Shown here piece by piece: positions 36,101-49,389 of a stretch of DNA of 64,000 nucleotides (its first letter is position 1; each line of letters opens with the position of its first letter). The notes under the pieces are model-generated. The model searched no databases. It was not told the origin of the DNA and saw only the letters and a list, made by a program, of their open reading frames with translations. The DNA comes from Aristolochia californica (lineage: Eukaryota; Streptophyta; Magnoliopsida; Piperales; Aristolochiaceae). The translations under genes and the position numbers were made by a program. The DNA is taken from contig JARWKL010000005.1 in assembly GCA_029961685.1 (NCBI GenBank), positions 45,458,211 to 45,522,210 of the forward strand, written 5' to 3'.

Positions 36101-39100
36101 CTGTTGCAGTAGATGAAAAGGAGTCTCAATCTAACAATGGTTGTTAATTTACTGTTTAATTTTTTTTTTTAATGTCACCATTTCTTGTTACAATTTTGTT
36201 TAAACTTTTTTTGAAGAAAAGCTAGAATCAAGTGATATCCAGTGCTGCCATATGTGTTGTCATTCTTGTTTTCTTTCAGGTACCCAAGGATCTGCATGTT
36301 CAATTTTGATGAGAAAAGGATTGCAGCAAACTTCTCCATGGTTTCTCTCAATTTCAGATTCAGGTATAAGGATGGTGGTGAGTTAGAAACTCCTGGTAGC
36401 TCTTATGACTCCTGTATTGAAGATTTTGAACTTCAAAGCAATATCCATTTCCTCAAATTGATAGGATTTTTTTTTGTTTCTAGCTGAATTCCTGGCGCTG
36501 AATATGACTGGTTTACAATTCCTTTTTCAGGACATGCTGCAACTAGAAATTCTAATGGAGATCCTCTCAATTCTTGGATGTTTACGACCTCTAATGCTGC
36601 AAAAATTCAGAATGAAACATGTAGTTGGGGCTCCACATATTTTCATGCAAGAGAAGAGGCAAATTGTTTTAGAAAAGATTGTGAATCTGATGCCAAAGAA
36701 GAAAATGATTTTGCAGTTGTTAGTAGTGGAGTGCAGTTTGAAAGAGGGAACCAAGAGCTGACTAGCAATGTTAGCATACTGCATGAAGGAAGAGCAGGTG
36801 AACTATGTCTTATGCTCTATTCATGCATTTGTAAGTGATAGTCCATCTTGAGTGTAATGAACTAGAATTTGGTGATTGTGCTGCAGGATCTTCAAATGCT
36901 TCTTGCATTTCTACATCTGATTGGAGTTGTTTTAAGAGAGATTATCCAAATGGAACACATGATTCAACATCTTATACAGCCTGTGATGGAGAACAGGATG
37001 GTCAGCAGGTTGGCACTTTTACTAGTATTATGATGAGTGGTGGTGGTGGTCATTGTCCACCGACATCCTTCATTCCTGATACAGTTGCAGAAGAACCTTT
37101 ATCTAACTGTTCTTCCAGAGAACTTCCCAAAGGTCTTGATAGTTTCCAAAAACTTTTGGTAAACAATGAAAAGTGGGATATAGCGTCTCTGGTCCATCAT
37201 GCCAGTGTGGAAAATTCAGGAACGCAAGACGAAATTAGCCATAGTAGTATGCCCGTCTCTTCATTAGATATTGCAGTGGTGAATCCCGATGTTTCTGCAA
37301 GAGACATTCTACATACTGATGTAAATAACTCATTCGACAGCAAACCAAATGGGCAACTTGCTTCTTCTTCTGTTCTATCCTTTATAAGCAATGGAAGCTC
37401 TTTTCCCTGTGCTGATCTAACATCTCTCCCTATGTCAAGGCTGCCTGGATCTGAGTCTTTCACATCAAGAAATAGGATTAAGGACAAGGATGAAGTTCAA
37501 CTGCCTGCGTCATGCAGATCTGGTCAGTATCATCATTTTCTGAAAGACAAAGAAGAAATGTTCTATCAAGATACCAGTACCTCTTGTTCAGGTTCACACG
37601 ATGAGAATGAAGCAGATGTATGTATTATTGAAGAGACAAGCTACCCTAGAAGACAAGCTCTTCTTCTTACACATGGAAATTCTATTGCAACTTCACAGGG
37701 TTATTCATTGAATAGTTCTTGTCCTGACAAAGGATGCCTAGTTATAAGGCCCAAGGAAAATGATGAAAGTCTAACTTTTCAGGTTGCATTGCAGGTGAGA
37801 AAAGCACTATTGTAATCCTATTATAATAATGCATTTGACATCTACTAGAACAGGCAAATATGTGAGGAAAATTTTCTTGATGTCTTATTTTTTAAAATAT
37901 CCCCATTTATATTCTTTCCTGTTTCTTTGGTTAAAATTCCCTGTACTTGTTGCTTAGAGACAAATTCAAAATGCACTTCCAATTGCGAAATGGTAACTGG
38001 TCTCTCTAAAGTCGTGAAGGTGCTTTGTAGGATCTATCACAGACGAAGTCTGAAGCCAGCCCACCAGACGGTGTTTTAGCAGTTTCCCTCTTGAGACACC
38101 AGGTTTGTTGGAGCTTTGAGTTAAATCTGTTATTTTGTTTTATTATGCAGTTCTCAGGATTTTTTACTTGAATGCATAACCATTATGGACAGCGAATAGC
38201 TTTATCATGGATGGTCCAAAAGGAAACAACCAATATAAACTGTTCTGGAGGAATTTTGGCAGACGATCAGGTTGGTGTGCATGATGCTGTTGACACTGGT
38301 CTTACTTTACTTTGTTTGGGTAATCGATTTTTTCAAGGCTTAACTAACAAATTGTCTTATTGCAGGGTTTGGGAAAGACAATATCAACAATTGCACTTAT
38401 ACTTATGGAAAGGGCTCCTATGTCCTGCTCAACTTCCAAGGCCGTGCAACAGCCAAGAGAGTTTGAAACATTAAATTTGGATGATGACGATGAAGATATA
38501 GGTGTTGCCCCTGTGCCTGCATTAAATCAGGCTGCTCCTGACTCTGGTCTAATTTTAAACAAGAGTAATGGAACAGAAATAGTGAGGAACATGAGGCCTC
38601 CAATTACTTTTGCATCAGGAAAGGGAAGGCCTGCTGCTGGAACGCTAATTGTCTGCCCCACAAGTGTTCTTCGGCAATGGGCAGAAGAGCTGCACCACAA
38701 GGTTACCAGCAGAGCTAATCTCTCTGTTCTTCTATATCATGGAACCAACCGCACCAAGGATCCTAAGGAGCTGGCCAAATATGATGTTGTACTGACAACG
38801 TATTCAATTGTAAGTATGGAGGTCCCCAAACAACCATTTGTTGATCTAGATGATGAAGAGAAGGTGGGGAAGCTACAGAATGATGCTCAGTATATTTCTG
38901 TTGGACTATCTACTGATAGGAAAAGGAAATACCCTCCTTGTTCAAATAATAAGAAGTACCACAAGAAGGGAAATGACAGTGAAGCTCTTGAATCTGTTTC
39001 TGCTCGTCCTCTTGCCAGAGTTGGATGGTATAGGGTTGTCTTGGATGAAGCTCAAAGCATAAAAAACCACAGAACACAAGTTGCTAGAGCTTGTTGGGGT

Positions 39101-42100
39101 CTTCGAGCTAAGCGAAGATGGTGCTTGTCGGGTACACCTATCCAAAATGCAGTTGATGATCTATATAGTTACTTCAGATTTCTCAGATATGAACCATATG
39201 CAATTTATAAGTCATTTTGTTCCATGATAAAGATACCAATTAATAGAAATCCTACTAATGGTTACAAAAAGCTACAGGCCGTTCTGAAGACCATCATGCT
39301 GCGACGAACAAAAGGTATTACTCTTCTTAATCAATTTCATTTTGTTGACATGTAAATCCTTCATAAAAAAATTCAATTTAACATCTAATGCACTCTTTGA
39401 ACATGCATCTACCATTTTTTCTCACTTGAAACTCGGGATGTTCCACTGTTGACATAGTACAAACATATGACTTTTCTAACAAGCTCCCCAGATTGTTGTG
39501 ACAACTTACACTTTTGCTTTTAGGCTCCCTTCTTGACGGGAAACCGATCATCAATTTACCTCCAAAAACTGTTTTGCTGAAAAAGGTTGATTTCTCGGGG
39601 GAAGAACGTGAGTTTTACTCAAGATTAGAGGCTGATTCACGTGCACAGTTCAAGGTAACATTAATTTTGAATTACAAGATGATAAAAGACATGTACTGTT
39701 TTTCATTTTGGGTGACAAGTGTGCTTATCACTTTCTTTAATTGCATTTTTCTTCTATATCAGGAGTATGCGGATGCTGGGACCGTCAAACAAAATTACTT
39801 CAACATTCTATTAATGCTCTTGAGGCTCAGGCAGGCCTGTGATCATCCTCTTTTGGTTAATGGATATGATAGTTCTTCCATATGGAGAGCCTCGACTGAG
39901 ACAGCAAAAAGACTACAAAAGGAAAAACTAATTCATCTCCTCAACTGTCTGGAAGCTGGTTATGCAATTTGCAGCCTTTGTAATGTATGGTGGTCAAACT
40001 CGCTTCTTCACCTCAATTTTTTTTATTATTGAAGAACATCCCACGTATTTCATTTTCTTTAACTTTCTTAGCATCTCATTATACATGTTCACCTGTACTT
40101 GTTTAGATGGGATCTGTGTGAGAATTTTTATAATTGTGACTATCTTTTATGCAACTGACATGAGTTTGCTTTACTGCTTTTAGACGTTGGAGTATCAAAC
40201 TTGCCTTTTAGCATTACATGTGTATCAAATTGTTACAATTGGTTTGCTATTTGCTTAAGTGAAGTGTAAAAAAAGTTACATGGATGGAACAATCTTGGTA
40301 TCTGTGTCTAGTTATTAAATTGTTGTCTCTTTTTTTTTTTTTTTTTTCAAAGAAGAAAAAAGATTTTTATCAAGAGAAACTTTCAAGAGAGACAATTATG
40401 ATAAAGGCAAAAGCGAATAACCTAAAGAGAAAGAAAAATAAATATAAAGAATAAAACATGTATAGAAAGATCAAGAAGCCTGGTTAAATACGGAAAGGCC
40501 AAAACAGTGATCCTATAGTGGGTTTAATATGTAAAATCAAAGCTCCCTGATGCGGGACAAGGCACAATTTTAATTGACGTATGCGAATGTTGGTTAATTG
40601 CTGGAATTAGAAAGAGAAAGGAAGAAAATAGAGAGCAAGAAAGAAGAATTGGTAGTGAGAAATAGGAAAATCGAGAAGAATAATTTAGAAGAAGTAGAAT
40701 AGAGAAGGAAGAAGGAGAAGGGAGGGAGAGAGGGAGAGATGGAGAGACTAGAAACAAGGGATTTTATTAATTCATCTTCAAAGTTGTTTTCAACATCCTG
40801 TTACAGCCTATAAAAAACTAAAATTGAAATTTAAAATTCAAAATTGATCAAAACACTATCTAATCAAATCCAGTAAAATCAAGAAAGCTAAAATAAAATA
40901 AAATAAATTATAAAAATGATTTCAATCATAATTGGTGGGTCCACTGGGGCCCGGTATATTGGCGTCCCGCCAATTCTCCCGCTGTTGGAGAACTCCCCCA
41001 AGGTCATTCATTTCCTTTGGTGTGCCATAAAAAGATCAACTTCTTACTACATACCAACTTTACAGAAAGGGAAACCAAATTGGGGGCCTGAACTGCAAGC
41101 TCTGTGCAAACTATACCGAAACAATAAATCATCTTCTACTTCATTGTCCGCTCTCGCAACAAATTTGGGCTGTTGTTTGACTTAAGTTTGGTCTCCATCC
41201 TCACTCTCTATCTTGGTCCCTCTCAATCCCTTGGGGGAAGATTGGTGAAGTTCTTTTGGCAATTACATGTGGCAGCTATAGTTTGGAATACAGGTAAAGA
41301 TCACAATCATAGAACATTCAGAAACAAAAAGGCTATGCACTTCATATTATTTTGGGCAAGTAAGCATATAGGAACTTCTCATCTAATCTCCCTAGATTTG
41401 TCATCAGAAGAAATTGGAAATGAATTGATCATCTCATTGCATGGTTAGCCGCTCGGGAGGGATGGGTAAGAACTCCAATTTGGATGGTAGTTTTAAGGGT
41501 TATCTTAGGCTGGCTGGTGGTGGGGGGATCATTCGGGATTCATTGGGGCATTGCCTCCTTGTCTTCTCTACTCCGTCTGGTCAACTGTCCAGGGCCTTAG
41601 GTTGTACAAGGAGTGCTTCACCGTCCCTTTACTTATAGAAGGTGATTTGGAAGTTGTCATCTCATGGGCCTTGGGGGAAAAAGCCCACATAATGAGATAA
41701 ATGACATATGAGAATCTCTTGACAGCACAAACTTAAGTCTACCAATAGTTAGTTGATGATCTAGCAAGAGATAGAGCAGCTCGACAGGACCACACATCCG
41801 CAGCTCATTTCTGTTGTAGTTTTTTGTCTTGCTTGTATTGGCTTCTGTCTTCATTTAGCCTTGGGCTTTAATCTCTCTCTTTCTTGTATTTTCTCTCCTC
41901 TTTTTTCTTTTTCGAGCCTTCTTATTGAATTTTATCTCTTTTCTTGTTTTTCTTTTCAAAAGAAGCCTTGTCCCTCATTTTTCCCCAAAAAAAGGCAAAA
42001 ATAAAAAAAGAAACCTGGTTAAGAGGATAGGCCAGGTTGTATGCACTTTTTGGATTCTTTTCATAAGAAATTCTCAAATGTGGATTGGGCATTGTGATCA

Positions 42101-44770
42101 ATGGGCACATCTTAGAGGTAGTAGTGGGTCAGGTTCACCCAAATCACTTGTTAAGTGGGTTGACCAGAACCAACCCATTTATTAAATGGGTCGGAATAGT
42201 ATACCTGAGCCTGGATCCTTGGGGTTTGGGTTTTATTAAATGGGTTTGAACATTATACCTGAGCCTGGATCCTTCAGCCTTAAAAATATAAAAACTTTAA
42301 ACATTAAAACATATAAATGGAAATGGGAGATTAAAGATATGATTTTAAAAAAAAGTTTATTGGTGGTCAAGTTGCTTTAAGTAGTAAAAGAATGTAAGAA
42401 CTAGTGATCTGGTTTGGTTCCTTCTGACTCAAAATATATCAAACCAGATTGATTCAGTCCTGTTCTTACTGTTTTTGAGCAATTGAAACAGGACCCATCA
42501 GGTCCTGGAGTCAAACCCAAACCTTTCGACTGTTAATTGGATAAAGTAGATGTCTCCTCTTGATAGGTTAGAAGTTAGCCCTCAGCTATACATCATGTAA
42601 ATGATGCACTTGATTGTTGTTATCAAATACTGTAAACGATGTTATTGTATACTGATCACTTAAGAGCCCATTATTGCTAACCCAACTCCTACAGCTTTGG
42701 GTTTTCTTTAATAATGCAAAACCATATACTTTCAAATAAAATATATGGGGTCCATACCTACCTTGTACAAAATTCTTCTCCTTTGTCCATCATTACTTTC
42801 TACAAATTGGATCTCGTCTTCAGAATTTTTAAATTTATCCATATAATGTTAAACTTCTTATTCGATGTTAATCTTGACCATATGAGATTTGATCTTATAA
42901 GTTAGACTCAGATTGCAATCTGTTAAAAAGTTGTTAAAATACCAGTTCAGGGGTATTTTGATTATTTCACATACAAAGATTATTCTCAGCTGTCTTATTA
43001 GATGCCCTCAATCAGTTCTTATTTTTCCAGTTTCATTCATTTCTGAGTTGATTTTATTATATGAGTTATAGTTGATTTTTTAACTAAGGGCATTTCTGTA
43101 CTTTTATGTAAATATCATTTAAGTGAGTAATTAAAAGAGGGGATGTCGTGCTTTCAGGCACACACTCCGACACAGCCTTGGCTGGTTCTGCCCTTTCTCA
43201 ATTTCTCTTAATTTATTTCCTCTCTTTCTCTCAAATCTTCTCTAGTTTCTTTCTTTTCAAAAGTCTCAGTTTAAGTGGGTTAAAAAAAAAAAGTGGGTCC
43301 CACAATCTCAAAAAAAAAAAAAAAAAAAAAAAATCTTTCAATCCCTTATAGTAATGGATTCTCTTCCCTTTCTGTTTCGTCTGGACCCATTTGTTGTTTG
43401 AACAACTGCGTAAGTCACCCTGATTGTTGGTGATTAGTCATGCTCTTCACAAATTGATTAGATTAAGCTGACTCTATTAAATTTTACTTTGCTACTTTAA
43501 CTGTCCTGTATTTTCCAAAACTTACAAAGCACATGTGATGTTTATAACTGCATTTTGGGTGTTAACATCAAGTCATTTGCATTGCAGGACCCTCCTGAGG
43601 ATGCTGTTGTTGCCATGTGTGGCCATGTCTTTTGCAATCAGTGCATATGTGAGCACATTACAGGAGAAGACAGCTTGTGCCCTGCAGCTCACTGTAAAGT
43701 AAATGTTCGTGTAACTGCAGTATATTCCAAAGCCACGCTGCAGAACTCCCTCTCTGACCAGTCTGGGCAAGATAGTTTCTATCATACTTCTCCTGGTGAT
43801 GTTGTTGTCAGTAAACCTGTTAGTTGCGGGGAGGGTTATTCTGTATCTTCAAAAATAAAAGCTGCTATGGAAATTCTCCAGTCTCTGTCAAAATCGGCAT
43901 CCAGTTCCAGAAAGCAAGAATTAGATGAAGCTGCTAGTGGTCCAGAAAGTGAATCTAGCCTTCTTTTAAGTACTGAAAGTGGGCAAAGCTCACTAACAGT
44001 GGAGAAAGCCATTGTTTTTTCACAATGGACGAGAATGCTAGATTTGCTTGAAATTCCTCTAAAAAATTCTTCTATCCAGTACAGGAGGCTGGATGGAACT
44101 ATGTCTGTTGTTGCAAGAGACAAAGCTGTGAAAGATTTTAACACTCTTCCAGAGGTTGATGACTGGAACTATAGTTCAAATTTTGAAGTAAACTTTATAT
44201 AATTCTTCTGCAGTTGTGTCCTACTTATAATTGGTCATTGATATTTGTCATATAATAGGTTTCTGTCATGATAATGTCTTTGAAAGCTGCAAGCCTTGGT
44301 CTGAACATGGTTGCAGCTTGTCATGTTCTTCTGTTGGACCTCTGGTGGAATCCTACCACTGAAGATCAGGCAATTGATAGAGCACATCGAATAGGGCAGA
44401 CTCGTCCTGTTAAAGTTTCTCGCCTAACTGTGAAAGATACAGTTGAAGATCGCATATTAGCCCTTCAGGTATTATTTTCTGTTCTTGCTTCTAAATTCTG
44501 TTTGTTATCGTTTACAAGAATGGTTATATAAATGGGTATAGGTTTATATGCAAAATGTATAATGAATGAAGGAACACAGTCAGCATGATAGAACATGTTT
44601 ACTGTTGTGAGAAGACTTATTATTTGCGTTCCTGTGGGCATTTATTCGTAAAGTTGTGGTTGCAGGAAAAGAAAAGAGAGATGGTTGCTTCCGCATTTGG
44701 AGAGGATGAAACGGGAGGTAGGCAAACTCGGCTGACAGGGGAGGATTTAAGATACCTGTTTGACGTGTGA
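30120..44770 (+). CDS. SNF2-family ATPase with inserted RING finger (CHR27/CHR28-like)
   Basis: Thirteen exons join in phase to 1279 residues: 30120-30269, 36043-36139, 36280-36363, 36531-36797, 36887-37794, 38031-38102, 38193-38270, 38366-39314, 39524-39654, 39763-39984, 43588-44154, 44259-44468, 44666-44770. The N-terminal 500 residues are acidic and Ser-rich. The Snf2 ATPase lobe has [13 protein letters not shown] (545-557), DEAQ (779-782) and LSGTPIQN (806-813). A C3HC4-type RING (982-1022: [22 protein letters not shown]) sits between the lobes. Lobe 2 has [15 protein letters not shown] and [14 protein letters not shown] (1212-1225). This is the Rad5/HLTF-like layout; Arabidopsis CHR27/CHR28 act in RNA-directed DNA methylation. 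The protein is probably a nuclear translocase with ubiquitin-ligase potential. Introns 1 and 10 are swollen by transposons. Small extra 5' exons in intron 1 cannot be excluded. Confidence 0.92.
31041..31341 (+). repeat. 5' LTR of the intronic Copia element
   Basis: 301 bp, TG...CA ends. It matches 34140-34420 apart from substitutions and small indels, mainly in the CTT-repeat part. Confidence 0.9.
32424..32510 (+). mobile_element. Short tRNA-related (SINE-like) insertion inside the Copia element
   Basis: An 87-bp insert interrupts the Copia reverse transcriptase frame. A 15-base near-perfect direct duplication flanks it (32409-32423 and 32511-32525, AATTTAAACTAGTAA versus AATTTAAACTTGTAA). 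It contains TGGTCTGATGG, which fits the internal polymerase III box A pattern, a weaker box B-like GACTTTGAATC, and ends in a short A run. This fits a tRNA-derived retroposon copied by LINE machinery. It is short for a SINE, so it may be truncated or a tRNA retropseudogene. Confidence 0.6.
33183..33608 (+). mobile_element. LINE 3' fragment inserted in the Copia element
   Basis: The Copia RNase H frame breaks after [13 protein letters not shown] (to about 33180) and resumes at about 33610. Between them a LINE-type RNase H remnant reads [23 protein letters not shown] and [20 protein letters not shown]. It is followed by an untranslated tail ending in an A run near 33602-33607. This is a 5'-truncated LINE copy, in the usual manner. 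Target duplications were not resolved. Confidence 0.65.
34140..34420 (+). repeat. 3' LTR of the intronic Copia element
   Basis: 281 bp. Begins after the purine tract and is followed by AGGAG, the same 5 bases that precede the 5' LTR. Confidence 0.9.
40925..41965 (+). mobile_element. LINE ORF2 3' remnant in intron 10 of the SNF2 gene
   Basis: Broken frames give the end of a plant LINE ORF2. A zf-RVT domain comes first ([20 protein letters not shown], then after a frame change NCKLCAN and [15 protein letters not shown], a Cys-x2-Cys...His-x4-Cys-like set), followed by an RNase H part near 41470-41680 ([21 protein letters not shown]). Frameshifts and stops disable it. A long T run at about 40330-40348 to the left suggests a second retroposed piece in the opposite orientation. 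Confidence 0.65.
42178..42275. repeat. Two-copy tandem repeat, about 54-bp unit
   Basis: TTATTAAATGGGT...TATACCTGAGCCTGGATCCTT occurs twice with a few differences, inside intron 10 of the SNF2 gene. Confidence 0.8.
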
Positions 44771-45745
44771 CTGAACATCTTAACCTAGTGAAAATCATTT
44801 ATTCTTTAAGAGAACTAGGTCGCAGTGTTGCAATTCCCCTCTGTTTCACAAGGTGCCTTAGTAGGAGACGGGGCTAACAGAAGGTTTCATAGTCACCCTA
44901 TGGAGGGTAATTTTGGCTGTCATATACTTGGCAGTACGTGTGGATAATTTCTAGAGGATCTGCATTGTTTTCCACTTTCCAAATTTTTGTTAAGTGTTAT
45001 ACCTTAGAAAATTGCCTTGTAAATGTGATATACATACCCAAAGATAAACAGGGGGAAAAAAAGGGTGAAATTAGATGCAATAAACTGTAAGTTAGATTTA
45101 TTACTGGGTCATGAAAGGAAATCTCTTTTATGTTTCTCCTTTATCAGACTAGCCTTTCAGTCACCAAGTTTTCTCATTTTGTCACTTTGGTGCAAGTGGG
45201 ATTTGCAGTCAATTTTTGCAAGTGTAAAACAGAAGGGATTCTTCTTTATTTGTTGAATACGAGGAGGGATGTATATATTTTTATGTTAGTATGAATTGTT
45301 GATCTGGAAATTTCATGTAACAGTTTGTTATTATACATGTTAAAGCAGGGTGGGCGAAATCCATAAATTTTGCGTTTAATTCTTTTTTCTGATGGAACCA
45401 ATAAACGCACAGCTCGGTGCTTCGGAATGAGACATACCGTCTCGAGGTAGATAGAAAAGGTTGAAAAGCTGACCGAGTTGAGCAGTTCGGACTGAATTAA
45501 TCTGAAGACTCGTGTAGGGTCCACTGAGAAACCAAAGAGAGGAAGAAGAGGGACACTTCCAACACCTTGACTTTTTGCGAATTATAGACCAACAGTGTCC
45601 AGTCTGTATCGATTGGGAAGTGTACCCGACAATATTCAAACTTGAGAGAGTCACAATAACTATGAGTTGTCTGTATGATATGATGGTCGTCTGTTTTTTC
45701 CTATACGACATCAAAATTGTAGTCTCTCTCATCGCTCATATCAGC
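44771..45745. other. Convergent 3' regions of the SNF2 and GH3 genes
   Basis: The two genes end tail to tail, 975 bp apart from stop codon to stop codon. It should hold both 3' UTRs. No extra coding signal is seen. Confidence 0.5.
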
Positions 45746-48454
45746 TCAGTAAGCCGTGCTGTGGAAGCGCTTAACGGTACAACAGTTGAGTATTCTGATG
45801 AGGACTTGATTGCTGGTGCACCTGGGTGTCTTGAATTGGCTCATCGCCGCTCCATTTCCTATGAAATAATCCAAAATCTTCTTGAAGGTGCCCTTCTCCA
45901 CAATGCAGAGCTCCAAGGGTCCTATGGACTTGGATTTCCTGGACACGACGTAGCCGTAGTCGTTGAAAGACTCGTCCATCTCGCGGCAGCATTCCCTCAA
46001 GATCCCTTCCTCCACCTCTCCCTTCATCTCCCAGTAGACGATATAATGACCCGGCTGTTTCGTCACGTCCGCCTGACTCGTGAAGTCCATCAGCTCCGCT
46101 TTGGTGCAGTTCAGAAGACGAGACCCTCTTTCCACTGCCAACTGCAGGTCTTTCTCTGTATTCTTGTCGATGTTTATGGTCAAGAAGAGCTTTCTTCTGC
46201 ATATGAAGTTCAGTTGTGGGGTCCCCCTGTAGAATCCTGCGACTTCTACTACATCTCCCAGCCTGTATCTGTACAATCCTGCAGAAAACACAAATAACGG
46301 TCTCATTTTCATTATCGAGATCTAACAGGCATGCTCCTGCCCTTTCATCACTTTTGCTGAAAACAAGGATGGGTATGGAAACGATGAAGTTGCTGTACTT
46401 TTGTCACGGGAGGGTTTTACTACTAGTCGATTGCATTTTCTAGAGAAATTAACTTGCTAGAGAGAGAGACCTGTAAAAGTGGTCAGAACGACTTCGTACT
46501 CCCCTCCCACCCTGACTCGAGATAGAGGAAGAGGCTCTCCTTCTGCCAAGTCATCGCCGGTTTCACTCTGATCATCCTTCTGCCTATAAAGGGGGATGAA
46601 TTCGAAGTAAGCGAAGGTGGGAACCACTGTAAAAATGGTCTTTTTAGGAGGTGTAGATGGATCAATATTCACTCCTATCCAGCTTTCCGTGGCCCCATAA
46701 TCTGCACTCACCAATGGCAAATCACCAGCATAATGCCCGAGTTGTTTTAGGTAAGGTTGCATCGAGCCGGTCATGATCGAATAGACATACTTGACATTGG
46801 GCCACAAGGTGGGAATCACAGAAAACCAATTTGCCCTTTTTAATTCCTTGCATTTTTCTTCGATTCTCGATGCAAGAGACGGGTTTGGAGAAATCGCCCC
46901 CAATACAGCTTTTCTCGTCTTTGGAAAGGTGATTCTGGAGTTCAGACTTCCTTGCCTTATATCCTCGCATATCTCTTCCCAAACATCTTCAAACGCTGAG
47001 AATGCTTGCACGATACTGTATGCAAATGTGGATGTTACAAATTCCACTTCATCGGAGTGAAGGAGACCGAGGAGGAGATGACAGTAGGTGGCTTGGTTGT
47101 AATCCCCGTTCGAGATTACTTCATGTGGGCTGCAGGTGAATGATTTAGTGGTCTTCTGCTTGATCTTGAACTCTTCGCTGGCAAAGTAGTGAGTAGTGGC
47201 AGTCCCTGCAATCAACCCTCCTTTGGTCTGGAACTGCTTGCTACTGTAAATGAACTCAAGGATTCTACCATTTTTCCTTATGGGGAAGACGCTGGTACCA
47301 AAAACATGAATACATAAGAAACTTCAACAATGCAGTACAAAGCTACCAGTAGTCAAAAGGTTGCAAAGCTTTATCTAATTATCAGAACAGGAGAAGCTTA
47401 AGGAAAGCAAGGCAAGGGAAGTAACAAAAAATGAAATGGAAGAAACCTAGCTTCTATTTCTAAAGATGAAATCTTAAAAAAATTACACAGCTAGTGTATG
47501 AAAGGAAGCCAACAGACCTCGATCTGTATGCGGCTGCCAATCTGAAAATTTGGAGAGTAGACTGCGCGCTATATTGAGTAAAAGGAACATACTTGGGTCT
47601 GCCTTCTGTGGTTCCGGAACTGCATCAATTAAACGAGAAACAAACAAGATTCAGAGCCAGCAAAGGACTCAAGGATCAGTTAATAAAGGACCAATTTGAA
47701 TCAGCAAAGACAAAAGAACGAGAAAAGAAATGGGATTGGCTTCTTCGACTGGTATGGCATGGTTTTCATTTCCATAACGATTCTGTCATGAACTCATGAT
47801 CCATTCTTTCATAAGAGAGCAAAAGAATCTGACTTATTGCTGCTTTGCGAAGTAACCCTTCTTGAAAAAGTAAGAAATTCCTTCGGATCGGAGTCTTCAC
47901 CGAGGAGATGTGGACCTTTGCCATAACAAAGAAACTACTAAAAAAGTAGGAAGAAGTAAGAAAAATGAACGGGAACTGCGTTTTTGGAAAGGTTTCTCTC
48001 ATCCATTCGATTGAGTGGGAATAGCTCATAATTTTCCTCAATTACCTTCGTTCTAGTGTGGCAGAGAAGTGAAAAAGATGGATGAAACAAAGCTTAAATA
48101 GATGCAATGAAGAGCCGAACGAGAAAAAAAGCACTAGTACCTGATGGAAAGAGTGGTGATGGGCTGTCGAGTGAGAACGGGAGATGTATCTCCATCAGCA
48201 ATTCGCTGGATGTAAGGCTCCAGGTCTGCATGGGAAGCGAGAGGGACTAACGAAGCGTACAAAGACTCGAGTGAAGTCGGTTCAATCTCATGAAACTTGA
48301 GGTCGCCGAACCATCTGTTGAGGTACTCGACCCCATAATTCTGCTCGATTATTCGCCAGAGAGTCTGTCTCTGGACGAGAGCAGCGTTGTTGGCCACTTC
48401 CTCAAACCAGCTTATGATCTCGCTGTCCGCTTGGCTAATGTGGGTGTTGTTCAT
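45746..48454 (-). CDS. GH3.10: GH3 acyl-acid-amido synthetase, GH3.10-like
   Basis: Four exons join in phase: 48454-48141, 47619-47518, 47291-46471 and 46278-45746, giving 589 residues, the normal GH3 length. GH3 enzymes adenylate a carboxylic acid hormone and transfer it to an amino acid. The three ATP/AMP motifs are present: SSGTTEGRPK (105-114, split by intron 1), DYGATESW (336-343) and YRYRLGD (415-421). TATTHYFASEEFKIKQ, SRITFPKTRKAVL, FTSQADV and the end KRFHSTAY fit the GH3.10 (DFL2) subgroup better than JAR1 or the auxin-conjugating group. In Arabidopsis GH3.10 has been linked to red-light hypocotyl growth and to jasmonoyl-isoleucine synthesis alongside JAR1. The start has a good context (GCTGCCATGA). 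No residue of the signature motifs is missing, so it is probably active. Confidence 0.93.
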
Positions 48455-49002
48455 GGCAGCGGGTTTTTCCGAGCAGCTGGGCGCTTGGGAGGGAGGGTTG
48501 ATATGGGACAGGAGGTGCTTTGTTAGAGGACAATTTCGAGTTTAATCAGCTGGTTTTCTCCTGCTAGCGCTTCTAATTCTGAGAAACACGCGTCCGGTGA
48601 AAACCAGCAGGGAAGGACGTTTGTCGGAATCAAGCGTCCATCTGCGAGAGACCAGGTGAGAGGGATACGGTGGTCCCACGACTCGGACGGGTGGCATAGC
48701 AAGCGGATGGGATTTCCATGGGCCAACAACCAAGTATAAAACGCAAATCTAGCTCACTCTCCATCTCTCTCTTTTCAAATTTTATTGATTTGCTTAGATT
48801 GTAGTGTTTTTTAAGGTCCAAGGAAAAAACCCAAAATACAGGAAGAAGAAAAAAGAAAAAAAACGGAGAGAATCAATGGTTTCTTTGTGAACCAGCCAGC
48901 GCCCCCCACTCTTCTGTACTGAGGGATAGCATGACAACCACAAGCAAGAGATGCGCTTATCTCTAGGAGATAGAGATTCTTACAGTGGATGGCGACGAAA
49001 GC
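48455..49002. promoter_or_regulatory. Upstream region of the GH3.10-like gene
   Basis: Contains the 5' UTR and core promoter of the minus-strand GH3 gene. No coding signal. A duplicated segment begins at about 49003. Confidence 0.4.
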
Positions 49003-49380
49003 CAAATGGATCATCGCTGCCTGCTTTGACAGCTCGGCAGCAATTTAAATCCGAGGGCCGGGAGCGGGAGCTGGTTTTCTTGGCCGTCAGCATTATGTCT
49101 GCTCCATCGTCCATGCAGAGGACATTATTTCAGAAACACTCAGAAAGTTCAAAAGTTACAGATCAAATCAGAAACCGAGACTGCGGCTAGCAGGATCATA
49201 TGATCTGTCTTTACTAATCACCGCTCTTCTTCTACCAGCCGTAATAAAATTTTCCAAACTCAAAAATCTTAAACAGTGAAGTAAAAGTTAGATTATGCTA
49301 ATTATTGCCCGATTTTGCCCGTCTCATGTTGGTCAGACAAGTAACATGGTGGCCGTCCAACCGTCCTTTCATCGTCCCAA
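49003..49380. repeat. Duplicated segment, copy A
   Basis: About 375 bp that align in the same orientation with 51819-52180. Shared blocks include GGGAGCGGGAGCTGGTTTTC, GGCCGTCAGCATTAT, TTTCAGAAACAC, AGATCAAATCAGAAACCG and ATTATGCTAATTATTGCCCG. Scattered differences and indels put identity at roughly 80-85% by eye. Copy A lies just upstream of the GH3 gene. Confidence 0.85.
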
Positions 49381-49389
49381 GTCCGGAAG

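Noticed and set aside
45575..46297. 240-codon plus-strand frame
   Set aside because: It is antisense to the last exon of the GH3 gene, whose frame matches the family throughout.
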